This document shows positions 1 to 6,720 of a stretch of 15,269 nucleotides of DNA, in pieces. Origin of the DNA: Spirochaetales bacterium (GTDB taxonomy: Bacteria; Spirochaetota; Spirochaetia; Treponematales; UBA12059); contig SPCK01000013.1 of the NCBI GenBank assembly GCA_004525355.1, forward strand, positions 1-15,269, read 5' to 3'. Position 1 is the first letter of the stretch; each line of letters opens with the position of its first letter. A program made the translations under genes and the position numbers. The notes below the pieces were generated by a model. The model was not told where the DNA came from. It was given only the letters and a program-made list of their open reading frames with translations, and did not search any database.

Positions 1-1
1 G

Positions 2-790
2 GATACCATGGCGACGAGCTTCGCCTTGATAACAGGCCCGAACATGGCCGGGAAATCGACCTTCCTCCGGCAGAACGCCCTGATCGTCCTCATGGCGCAG
101 GCAGGATCCTTCGTTCCCGCTGTTTCCGCCCGGATCGGAGTTGCGGACCGAATTTTCTGCCGCGTCGGCGCACAGGACAACCTTGCCCGCGGGGAGTCCA
201 CATTCCTGCTGGAAATGCATGAAACGGCAAGCATCCTCAACAATGCCTCTTCCCGGAGCTTGGTCATAATGGACGAGGTAGGCCGCGGAACCGGCACCCT
301 GGATGGCCTGGCCATCGCCTGGGCCGTCAGCGAGGACGTACTGGAACGGATCGGGTGTCGCGCCCTGTTCGCAACGCATTACCACGAGCTCACCGCGCTC
401 CGTCATTCGCGTTTGGTGGATCTGTCGATGGCCGTGGAGGAGCGCGAAGGCGAGGTGGTCTTCCTTCGGCGCGTTGTTCCGGGACCGGCCGCTGGTTCCT
501 ATGGCATTCATGTCGCCGGTCTGGCGGGTATTCCCCGATCGGTTGTTCTCAGGGCGCAGGAGATACGGGAACAGCTGGAGGAGCAGGAACGACGCTTGCC
601 CGTCGACGCGGGCAGGATTGACGGCAAGATTTCGAATGACTCGCGGCTTGCCGATTCGGGGTCGCTCTTCTCTGCTGACGAACTTGTGCTCGAGGAACTG
701 CGCGCCATGGACGTGAACAGGCTCAGCCCGCTGGATGCGCTCAACCGGTTGGCCGCGCTTAAAAAGAACCTGCCGAATCGAAAGCGCTGA
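2..790 (+). CDS. mutS: DNA mismatch repair protein MutS, C-terminal part (5' end outside window)
   Basis: MutS recognises base mismatches and small loops and uses ATP to recruit MutL. Only the C-terminal ATPase part is present; the reading frame is open to the left edge, so the ATG at 8 is an internal Met and not the start. Seen in order: Walker [10 protein letters not shown] (nt 35-61), the ABC-signature-like [11 protein letters not shown], Walker [11 protein letters not shown] (Asp-Glu at nt 272-277), and the FATHYHEL switch region. The segment after residue about 190 of the visible part is a charged helical linker, and the tail [18 protein letters not shown] matches the usual MutS C-terminal dimerisation element. 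The Walker B region reads GRGTGTLDG where most MutS proteins have GRGTSTxDG. The motif set fits MutS1. MutS2 is unlikely because no Smr domain follows. comF begins 24 nt downstream, so the two are probably co-transcribed. Confidence 0.96.
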   Translation, partial: DTMATSFALITGPNMAGKSTFLRQNALIVLMAQAGSFVPAVSARIGVADRIFCRVGAQDNLARGESTFLLEMHETASILNNASSRSLVIMDEVGRGTGTLDGLAIAWAVSEDVLERIGCRALFATHYHELTALRHSRLVDLSMAVEEREGEVVFLRRVVPGPAAGSYGIHVAGLAGIPRSVVLRAQEIREQLEEQERRLPVDAGRIDGKISNDSRLADSGSLFSADELVLEELRAMDVNRLSPLDALNRLAALKKNLPNRKR

Positions 791-814
791 TTATTGGTCG
801 GACGTTGACATTGC

Positions 815-1516
815 ATGAAATTGAACGATCTCCCGAGCCTGCTGTCGGAAGCGCTGTTCCCCAGGTCTTGCGTCGTCTGCGGTGGAGCCGTCCCCGCCGG
901 GCTCGGGTGGCCTCTTTGCGACGCGTGTGAAGCATCGCTTCAGCCGATATCCGGCACTCGCTGCATCCGCTGCGGCAAGTCCCTCATCTCCGAACGCGAA
1001 CTGTGCATGCGTTGCCGCTGTTCTGTCTATGATTTCGACTCCGCCTTCCCGCTGTTTCGCTATGCTGGAAACGTCAAGAAGCTCTTGGTCGCCTACAAGG
1101 CAGGCGGCAGGCGGAGCCTGTCCAGACTCATGGCGCGTTATCTGGCGGACGGGCTTCGGACGACGTATCCAGGCGCCGTCGTGGTTCCTGTTCCGCCCAG
1201 GCCCGGCAAGCTCAGGCGAAAAGGCTGGGACCAGGTCGAGGATCTTGCCCGCGCACTTGAGCTCCGCCATGGCGTGGCGGTGGCAAGGTTGCTCGGGCGC
1301 AGGGGAAGCGCCATCGAGCAGAAGAATCTCGATTTCGCCGGACGGGCAGCCAACATGCAGGGCGCCTTTGCCGTCAAGGCGCCTCTCGATCCATCGCTCC
1401 GATACGTGCTCCTTGACGACGTACTGACCACCGGGGCAACCCTCAGCGAGTGTGCGCGCGTCCTCAAGGCCTCCGGAGCGACCTTGGTGGCCGCCATGGT
1501 CTTCGCGGCGGACTGA
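815..1516 (+). CDS. comF: ComF family phosphoribosyltransferase-like protein with N-terminal zinc ribbons
   Basis: This 233-residue protein has the usual length and layout of the ComF family. The N-terminus carries cysteine pairs C19/C22, C35/C38, C50/C53 and C64/C67, plus C69, as expected for a double zinc-ribbon. The C-terminal half is a type I phosphoribosyltransferase fold with the PRPP-binding motif LLDDVLTTGAT (D201-T209), preceded by PVPPRPGKLRRKGWDQ. In naturally competent bacteria ComF helps import or process single-stranded DNA. In non-competent species its substrate is unknown, and nothing here shows competence. A stop codon in frame just upstream (806-808) makes ATG 815 the first possible ATG. 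Its Shine-Dalgarno sequence is weak, so translation may depend on mutS. The family call is secure; the function is not. Confidence 0.9.
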   Translation: MKLNDLPSLLSEALFPRSCVVCGGAVPAGLGWPLCDACEASLQPISGTRCIRCGKSLISERELCMRCRCSVYDFDSAFPLFRYAGNVKKLLVAYKAGGRRSLSRLMARYLADGLRTTYPGAVVVPVPPRPGKLRRKGWDQVEDLARALELRHGVAVARLLGRRGSAIEQKNLDFAGRAANMQGAFAVKAPLDPSLRYVLLDDVLTTGATLSECARVLKASGATLVAAMVFAAD

Positions 1517-1518
1517 AT

Positions 1519-1544
1519 GCCGGCGCTCTGCGTTCTGGCTTTTT
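1519..1544 (+). terminator. Probable intrinsic terminator of the mutS-comF unit
   Basis: Two nt after the comF stop, GCCGG-CGC (1519-1526) pairs with GCG-CTGGC (1530-1532 and 1535-1539) around a TCT loop. There is a two-base TT bulge and one G-T wobble. Five Ts (1540-1544) follow directly. The short T tract makes it moderate in strength. Its position between comF and the promoter at 1591 fits the end of a transcription unit. Confidence 0.6.
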
Positions 1545-1590
1545 CCCGCTCGACAGGCCGACGCCTCATGGCGACTCTTTTGGAGCCGTA

Positions 1591-1619
1591 TTGACGAAGC
1601 CGGTGACGACGGCTATGAT
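1591..1619 (+). promoter_or_regulatory. Sigma-70-type promoter for the rimP-nusA-infB operon
   Basis: A -35 box TTGACG (1591-1596) and a -10 box TATGAT (1614-1619) are separated by exactly 17 bp, each matching consensus at five of six positions. Transcription would start near 1625-1627, giving a leader of about 63 nt before the rimP ATG. The promoter lies between two terminator-like hairpins, which fits a new transcription unit starting here. Confidence 0.72.
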
Positions 1620-1654
1620 GTTCAACGATAATGGTTTTTCTTATTGGAGTTAAG

Positions 1655-1682
1655 AAGAGTCGTTCAAGCGGCTCTTTTTTTT
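1655..1682 (+). terminator. Intrinsic terminator in the rimP leader, likely attenuator
   Basis: AAGAGTCG (1655-1662) pairs with CGGCTCTT (1669-1676) through eight pairs, one of them T-G, around a six-base loop TTCAAG. An unbroken T run continues to 1682. The hairpin lies downstream of the promoter at 1591-1619 and ends 7 nt before the rimP start, so every transcript from that promoter must pass it. That position suggests attenuation of the nusA operon and not simple end-of-unit termination. Confidence 0.75.
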
Positions 1683-1688
1683 AGGTAT

Positions 1689-2135
1689 ATGATAGAGTCA
1701 AAAGAGCTCTTCAACGATATTTCCGATCTTCTCGAAGGGATCGGGTTGCGGCTTGTCGAACTCGTGGCAAGCGGCCACAAACGATCGGTGAGCGTGCGTT
1801 CCGTGGTCTACCGACCGGGAGGCACGGGAATCGAGGAATGCGCGCGTGCTCACAAGCTCATGCAACCGCGGCTGGCGGAACTTCTTGGCGAAGAGGACTT
1901 CCACCTTGAGGTAGCTTCGCCGGGTATCGACAGGACCTTTCGCGATGCGCGCGAGTATGGAATTTTCGTCGACAGGGGCGTACTCCTGGTACTCGAGGAT
2001 GGCGACCAGGTAGGTGGCGTCATCGCTTCGTATGACGGGGCAACTGTTGCCCTGGATCGGAGTGGTGAACGTATCGCTATACCCGTAGGAACCATCCGCA
2101 AAGGCAAGCTCGATTTTTCCCAGGAGGGTAGGTAA
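1689..2135 (+). CDS. rimP: Ribosome maturation factor RimP
   Basis: RimP binds the free 30S subunit and helps its late assembly. The 148-residue product has the family's usual length. Residues 1-80 form the N-terminal alpha/beta domain, including GIEECARAHKLMQPRL and the hallmark LEVASPGIDRTF; the rest is the small SH3-like C-terminal domain ending in RKGKLDFS. I chose ATG 1689 because the protein then begins as RimP proteins do. The frame also allows a TTG at 1644, but that would place the transcription terminator inside the coding region. The local ribosome site is weak (AGG at 1683-1685, only 3 nt from the ATG), which points to regulated or structure-assisted initiation. nusA begins 3 nt after the stop, the usual rimP-nusA pairing. 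Confidence 0.93.
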   Translation: MIESKELFNDISDLLEGIGLRLVELVASGHKRSVSVRSVVYRPGGTGIEECARAHKLMQPRLAELLGEEDFHLEVASPGIDRTFRDAREYGIFVDRGVLLVLEDGDQVGGVIASYDGATVALDRSGERIAIPVGTIRKGKLDFSQEGR

Positions 2136-2138
2136 TCC

Positions 2139-3596
2139 ATGGCTTCAGATATGGCAGAGGCGATCCGCCAGCTCATATACGAAAAGGGAATCTCCGAGGA
2201 CTTGGTTCTCAAAACGATTGAGGACGCGCTCGTCGCGGCCTACAAGAAGCGTTTCGGCACTGCCGAGAACGCCGTCGTGCGCTTCCTCGAGAACTACGAG
2301 GGCGTAGAGATCCTTTCCAAGCGAACCATCGTCGAGGACGTCGAGGATCCCGTCCTCGAGATATCGCTTGAAGAGGCCAAGGAAATGGCCGAGGGCGCCG
2401 AACCCGGAGACATACTCGAGATACCGATAGACCCCCGTGAATTCGACCTGCACGAGGTGATGCTTGCCAAGCAGACGACTCGCCAATCCCTTCGCGAGAT
2501 ATCACGGGATACGCTCTACGCCGAATTCAAGGCCAAGCAGGGCGAAATCATCATCGGATACTACCAACGGGAAAAGAACGGCAACATTTTCGTCGATCTG
2601 GGCAAGGTGGAAGGCTTCTTTCCAAAGAAGTTCCAGTCCCCTCGTGAAACATATCAACCAGGCGAACGCATCAAGGCACTTATCGCCGAGGTGAGCAAAG
2701 CCGGGCCCCAAATCGTACTCTCCCGTACCCACCCAGAGTTTGTGCATAAGATTCTGGAACTCGAGGTGCCCGAGATCTACGACAAGACGGTAGAAGTGTT
2801 CAAGATCGTTCGCGAGCCCGGCTACCGTACCAAGATCGCCGTTTTCTCCCACCGAGACGACGTTGATCCGGTAGGTGCCTGCGTCGGCCTCAAGGGCATA
2901 CGCATCCAGAACATCATCCGCGAACTCGAGGGCGAGAAGATCGACGTACTCAAGTACGAAGCGGATCCAAGGCGCTTCATCAAGAACGCGCTTTCGCCCG
3001 CTGATGTCAGGGAAGTCTATATTTACGATGAGGCCAAACGAAGCGCGCTGGCGGTGGTCGATGAGAGCCAATTGTCGGTCGCCATCGGCAAGCAGGGCAT
3101 GAACGTACGCCTGGCCAATAGGATCTGCGACTGGAACATCGACGTCAAGACTGAGGAACAATTCCGCGAGCTCGACCTCGGAAGCGAGGCGCGACGCGCC
3201 GCTTCGAGTCTGTTCGGCGACGAGGAAGAGATTCTCAGGCTCGATGAACTTCCTGGAGTCGACGAGAGGGTCTGCACGTTGATGGGCGTCGCCGGTATCG
3301 AGATGATCGAAGACTTCCTGGCGCGGTCCGACGAAGACCTCCTGGCTATCGAAGGCTTGACGGTCGAGGATACCGATATCCTGCGGCGCATTATCGAGGA
3401 GAATGTCGAGGTCATCGAAGAAGAAGCGGAGGAGGAGCCAGAGCCCGAACCCGCTGAAGAGGAAGAAGAGCTCGACGTGTACGAGTGTCCGGATTGCCAT
3501 GCAACGGTAACGCCGGATATGACCAATTGCCCGCAGTGCGGGGTCGCCCTTTCCTTCGAATACGAGGATGAGGACGCGACCGACCCGGAATCTTGA
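2139..3596 (+). CDS. nusA: Transcription termination/antitermination factor NusA with acidic linker and C-terminal zinc ribbon
   Basis: NusA binds RNA polymerase and the nascent RNA and modulates pausing, termination and antitermination. Seen in this 485-residue protein: N-terminal polymerase-binding domain (1-130), S1 domain (about 135-200), KH1 with GLKG (250-253), KH2 with IGKQG (316-320), then a helix-hairpin-helix-like repeat beginning LDELPGVDE (368-430) that resembles one acidic repeat of the E. coli protein. After this come a strongly acidic linker (about 418-448) and a Cys4 zinc-ribbon motif, C450/C453 and C464/C467, in a short acidic tail. The N-terminal and RNA-binding parts are standard; the zinc ribbon is not a usual NusA feature. 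AGGAGG at 2122-2127 supports ATG 2139; ATG 2151 is a close alternative. The protein may act on the terminator upstream of rimP. Confidence 0.97.
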   Translation: MASDMAEAIRQLIYEKGISEDLVLKTIEDALVAAYKKRFGTAENAVVRFLENYEGVEILSKRTIVEDVEDPVLEISLEEAKEMAEGAEPGDILEIPIDPREFDLHEVMLAKQTTRQSLREISRDTLYAEFKAKQGEIIIGYYQREKNGNIFVDLGKVEGFFPKKFQSPRETYQPGERIKALIAEVSKAGPQIVLSRTHPEFVHKILELEVPEIYDKTVEVFKIVREPGYRTKIAVFSHRDDVDPVGACVGLKGIRIQNIIRELEGEKIDVLKYEADPRRFIKNALSPADVREVYIYDEAKRSALAVVDESQLSVAIGKQGMNVRLANRICDWNIDVKTEEQFRELDLGSEARRAASSLFGDEEEILRLDELPGVDERVCTLMGVAGIEMIEDFLARSDEDLLAIEGLTVEDTDILRRIIEENVEVIEEEAEEEPEPEPAEEEEELDVYECPDCHATVTPDMTNCPQCGVALSFEYEDEDATDPES

Positions 3597-3605
3597 AGGT
3601 GAGCC

Positions 3606-6386
3606 ATGTCTGATTCGAACGAAAATAAACCCAAGCCTGTCCTGATAAAGCAGGCTAAACCCAAACCCCAGGATGAGGTCGCTCCTGTCGCCGAAGGCGG
3701 TGAGAAGCGGAAGGTGGTCGTCGTCAAGAAAAAGGCATCGTCTTCAGCTTCCACGGGTGGCGCTTCAGCCGCGACCGCAGGAAGCGCCAGGAAGTCGACT
3801 GCCCGCGTTGTGGCCCACCACGACGATAAAACCGGCGCGCAAGCGACCGCGGAAGGGCATGAGGCGGTCAGGAAGAGTCCCGGGACGACCGGGACCGCAG
3901 GACCGGAAGGTTCCGCTACGCCTCCCGCTCCGACGCACGCGCATGCTCCCGCCGGGACTGCTCGTCCTGCGGGTTCCTCTCCGGCCAATCTCCGTACTAC
4001 CAGGCCTGCCGGTACTGGTCCGCGTGTTGTCGGTCGCGTAGGTGGCTATCGAGCGCCCAGCGGCCCTTCGGGTGGTACTGGCGAACGCCGGGGCCCACCA
4101 AGCGGTAGCCAGGACGGTGGTAGCCAAGGCGGCGGCTACAGCGGCGGCAACTACAGCGGCGGCAACCAAGGCAGCGGCTACAGCGGCGGCGGCCAGGGCG
4201 GCGGCTACAGCGGCGGCGGCCAAGGCGGGAGAAGCGGTTCATACGCACCAAGGCGGGCAGGGCAGGGCGGATATGCCGGTCGGCCAAGTGGTCCGGGCGG
4301 TCCGGGTGGTCCGGGTGGTCCGGGCAGCAGGCCCTACACGCCACGCCCCGGCTATGGCGGACCCCGTCCCGGTGGTCCCGGCGGTCCTGGCGGTCCTGGA
4401 GGCTCGCGCCCCGGCTATGGCGGACCCAGGCCCGGTGGCCCTCGCAACGGTCCACCCGGTTCAGGAGGACCGCTTCCTGCCGGTGACAAGAAGCCGATGT
4501 CCAAGCGCTTCATCAAGGCCAAGAAACCCTCGTATCAGAGGAAAGAAGAAAGCCTCGAGCAGAAACTGAACCTGCAGAGGAAGAAAGCCTCGATGGCCAA
4601 AGCCAATCCCATACCGAAGTCCATCGATATGATGGAAACGATCTCGGTAGCGGAATTGGCAAAAAAGATGAACATAAAGCCAAGTGAACTGATCGGAAAG
4701 CTCATGACGCTCGGCGTGATGGCGACCATCAACCAGCAGATCGATTCCGATACGGCTTCAATACTCGCCAACGAGTACGGTTGCGAGGTGCATATCGTCT
4801 CGTTGTATGACGAGACCATCATCGACAAGGTCGCGGACAAGCCCGAGGACATGAAGCACCGGGCGCCGGTCGTCACGGTCATGGGCCACGTCGATCACGG
4901 AAAGACGAAGCTGCTTGATGCTATCCGCAAGTCGAATGTCATCGCGTCGGAGTTCGGGGGCATTACCCAGCACATTGGCGCCTATCAGGTCGAGACGCCC
5001 AAGGGCAGGATAACCTTCCTCGATACTCCGGGTCATGAAGCGTTCACCAAGATGCGTGCCCGTGGATCCCAGATCACCGATATCGTCGTCCTTGTCGTAG
5101 CCGCGAACGATGGTGTCATGCCTCAAACCGAGGAGGCCATCGACCATGCCAGGGCGGCCAAGGTACCCATTATCGTGGCCATCAACAAGATTGATCTGCC
5201 CGAAGCCAATCCTGACAGAGTCAAGACCCAGTTGTCGGATATGGGACTCCAGCCCGAAGAGTGGGGCGGCCAGAATATGTTCTTCGAGATATCCGCCCTC
5301 CAGAAGAAGGGCATTGACGAACTTCTCGATGGCATTCTGCTGAGCGCCGAGGTGCTTGAGCTCAAGGCAAACCATGATTGTTTCGCCGAAGGCAAGATAA
5401 TCGAGTCCCGCATCGATCACGGCAGGGGCATCGTATCGACCGTAATCGTCCAGCGAGGTACGCTCAAGGTGGGCGACAGCTTCGTGGCCGGAATATTCCC
5501 GGGCAAGGTGCGCGCCATGTTCGACGACAAGGGCGTCAAGTTGACCGAGGCCCCTCCCTCGACACCCGTCGAAGTCATCGGATTCGAGGGCATGCCCAAC
5601 TCGGGCGATCCCTTTGAAGCCGTGGTGGACGAGAAGACGGCGCGCGCCTTTTCCGACAAACGGCAGGAACTCAAGCGCTCGGAAGTAGCCAAAACCGTTC
5701 GCAAGGTGACGCTGGACAATCTGTACGACACCCTTCACGACGGTTCGGTCCAGGAACTCAAGGTGCTCATCAAGGGCGACGTTCACGGATCGGTCGAGGC
5801 ACTCAAGGGTTCGCTCGAGAAGCTGTCCACATCAGAAGTGCGCCTCGTCGCCATCAGATCGGCGGCCGGAGCCATCAACGAGAGCGACGTCGATCTCGCC
5901 AGCGCCTCGGACGCGCTCATCATCGGATTCAACGTTCGCCCCACTCCCAAGGCCAAGATTCTCGCGGACCAGGAGAAGGTGGAAATACGCAAGTACAACA
6001 TCATCTACAAGGCCGTCGAGGAAATCCAGCTGGCGATGGAAGGCATGCTCGCTCCCGAGATAAAGGAACAGGATATCGCCCAGGTGGAAGTCCGCTCGGT
6101 ATTCAAGGTACCCAAGATCGGTGCGGTCGCCGGCTGCTATGTACTCGAAGGCACCGTCAAACGCAATGCGGGCGTGCGGGTCATTCGCGAAGGTGTCGAG
6201 ATCTACTCCGGCAAGATCAACAGCCTCAGGCGCTTCAAGGATGACGCCAAGGAAGTTGCCGCCGGATTCGAGTGCGGAATCGGGATAGACGGGTACAGCG
6301 ACGTCAAGGAAAATGACGTCCTTGAGATTTTCGAGCAGGTCAAGGTGATGAGAAAGTTGAGCGACTTAAAACGTGGAAAGAATTAG
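3606..6386 (+). CDS. infB: Translation initiation factor IF-2
   Basis: IF2 is the GTPase that places initiator tRNA on the 30S subunit and promotes 50S joining. The 926-residue protein is long for the family because of its N-terminus: residues 1-155 are Lys/Ala/Thr/Pro-rich, and about 155-297 are a Gly-rich low-complexity tract with Tyr, Ser, Gln and Pro. A basic segment and the IF2_N domain (about 340-400) follow. The GTPase domain shows G1 GHVDHGKT (427-434), G3 DTPGH (473-477) and G4 NKID (527-530). Domains II-IV fill the remainder, including the fMet-tRNA-binding C-terminal barrel near 830-926. AAGGTGAG just upstream supports ATG 3606. The YlxR and L7Ae-like genes found between nusA and infB in many Firmicutes are absent. 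The 3' end overlaps rbfA by 14 nt. Confidence 0.98.
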   Translation: MSDSNENKPKPVLIKQAKPKPQDEVAPVAEGGEKRKVVVVKKKASSSASTGGASAATAGSARKSTARVVAHHDDKTGAQATAEGHEAVRKSPGTTGTAGPEGSATPPAPTHAHAPAGTARPAGSSPANLRTTRPAGTGPRVVGRVGGYRAPSGPSGGTGERRGPPSGSQDGGSQGGGYSGGNYSGGNQGSGYSGGGQGGGYSGGGQGGRSGSYAPRRAGQGGYAGRPSGPGGPGGPGGPGSRPYTPRPGYGGPRPGGPGGPGGPGGSRPGYGGPRPGGPRNGPPGSGGPLPAGDKKPMSKRFIKAKKPSYQRKEESLEQKLNLQRKKASMAKANPIPKSIDMMETISVAELAKKMNIKPSELIGKLMTLGVMATINQQIDSDTASILANEYGCEVHIVSLYDETIIDKVADKPEDMKHRAPVVTVMGHVDHGKTKLLDAIRKSNVIASEFGGITQHIGAYQVETPKGRITFLDTPGHEAFTKMRARGSQITDIVVLVVAANDGVMPQTEEAIDHARAAKVPIIVAINKIDLPEANPDRVKTQLSDMGLQPEEWGGQNMFFEISALQKKGIDELLDGILLSAEVLELKANHDCFAEGKIIESRIDHGRGIVSTVIVQRGTLKVGDSFVAGIFPGKVRAMFDDKGVKLTEAPPSTPVEVIGFEGMPNSGDPFEAVVDEKTARAFSDKRQELKRSEVAKTVRKVTLDNLYDTLHDGSVQELKVLIKGDVHGSVEALKGSLEKLSTSEVRLVAIRSAAGAINESDVDLASASDALIIGFNVRPTPKAKILADQEKVEIRKYNIIYKAVEEIQLAMEGMLAPEIKEQDIAQVEVRSVFKVPKIGAVAGCYVLEGTVKRNAGVRVIREGVEIYSGKINSLRRFKDDAKEVAAGFECGIGIDGYSDVKENDVLEIFEQVKVMRKLSDLKRGKN
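4136..4230 (+). repeat. In-frame repeats coding Gly-Tyr-Ser-Gly-Gly-Gln in infB
   Basis: Units coding variations on GYSGGGQGG follow each other. Two exact 21-nt copies (4175-4195 and 4202-4222) are 27 nt, or nine codons, apart. They lie in the low-complexity N-terminal region of IF2 and keep the frame, so copy number could change without breaking the gene. Confidence 0.85.
4290..4440 (+). repeat. In-frame Gly-Pro-Gly repeats in infB
   Basis: Four tandem 9-nt units GGTCCGGG(C/T) run from 4290 to 4325. They are followed by two copies of a longer unit beginning CGCCCCGGCTATGGCGGA at 4344 and 4407, exactly 63 nt (21 codons) apart. The encoded sequence is GPGGPG and RPGYGGPRPGGP. All units keep the IF2 frame. 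Confidence 0.85.
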
Positions 6387-6720
6387 ACAACAGCGCGTGG
6401 AGGAGCAGATCAGGATAGAAGTATCCCAATTGATCCTTCGCGGAGAGATAAAAGATCCGCGGGTGGACAGTTTCCTGTCCATTACGCGGGTCGACGTCGC
6501 ACGTGACGGGTCGCATGCCAAGGTTTTCGTTTCGACATTCAGAGAGGGTGACGCACTGACTGAAGGCGTTGCCGGACTCAACCATGCTGCAGGATTCATC
6601 CAGGGCTCCATCTCCAAGCGCATACGCATTCGGCTCACGCCACGGCTCGTATTCTGCCCCGATCCCGGTATCAAAGAAGGGTTCGAAATGGGAGAGAAGA
6701 TAAAGGGCCTTTTCCCATGA
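6373..6720 (+). CDS. rbfA: 30S ribosome-binding factor A (RbfA)
   Basis: RbfA binds the 30S subunit near helix 1 of 16S rRNA during late maturation and is needed for growth in the cold. The product has 115 residues, near the family norm, and reads as a complete RbfA: start ERIRQQRVEEQIRIEVSQLI, the EIKDPRV segment, and a KH-like core around VDVARDGSHAKVFVSTF. The start is the GTG at 6373, 14 nt before the end of infB, because the N-terminus then matches the family and no in-frame ATG lies nearby. It has no clear Shine-Dalgarno sequence, so translation is likely coupled to infB. Its stop overlaps the truB start in an ATGA. Confidence 0.94.
   Translation: MERIRQQRVEEQIRIEVSQLILRGEIKDPRVDSFLSITRVDVARDGSHAKVFVSTFREGDALTEGVAGLNHAAGFIQGSISKRIRIRLTPRLVFCPDPGIKEGFEMGEKIKGLFP

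Noticed and set aside
1450..1653. A 67-codon + frame overlapping the end of comF and the rimP promoter
   Set aside because: It lies half inside comF in another frame, crosses the terminator and the promoter, and resembles no known protein.
1631..1684. A 17-codon leader ORF from ATG 1631 running through the terminator hairpin to TAG 1682
   Set aside because: It has no ribosome site, starts about 5 nt from the predicted transcript start, and encodes only what the hairpin and T run dictate.
4120..4460. Repetitive DNA that might suggest a CRISPR array or satellite
   Set aside because: The units are 9, 27 and 63 nt, without unique spacers of constant size, and they stay in frame inside infB.
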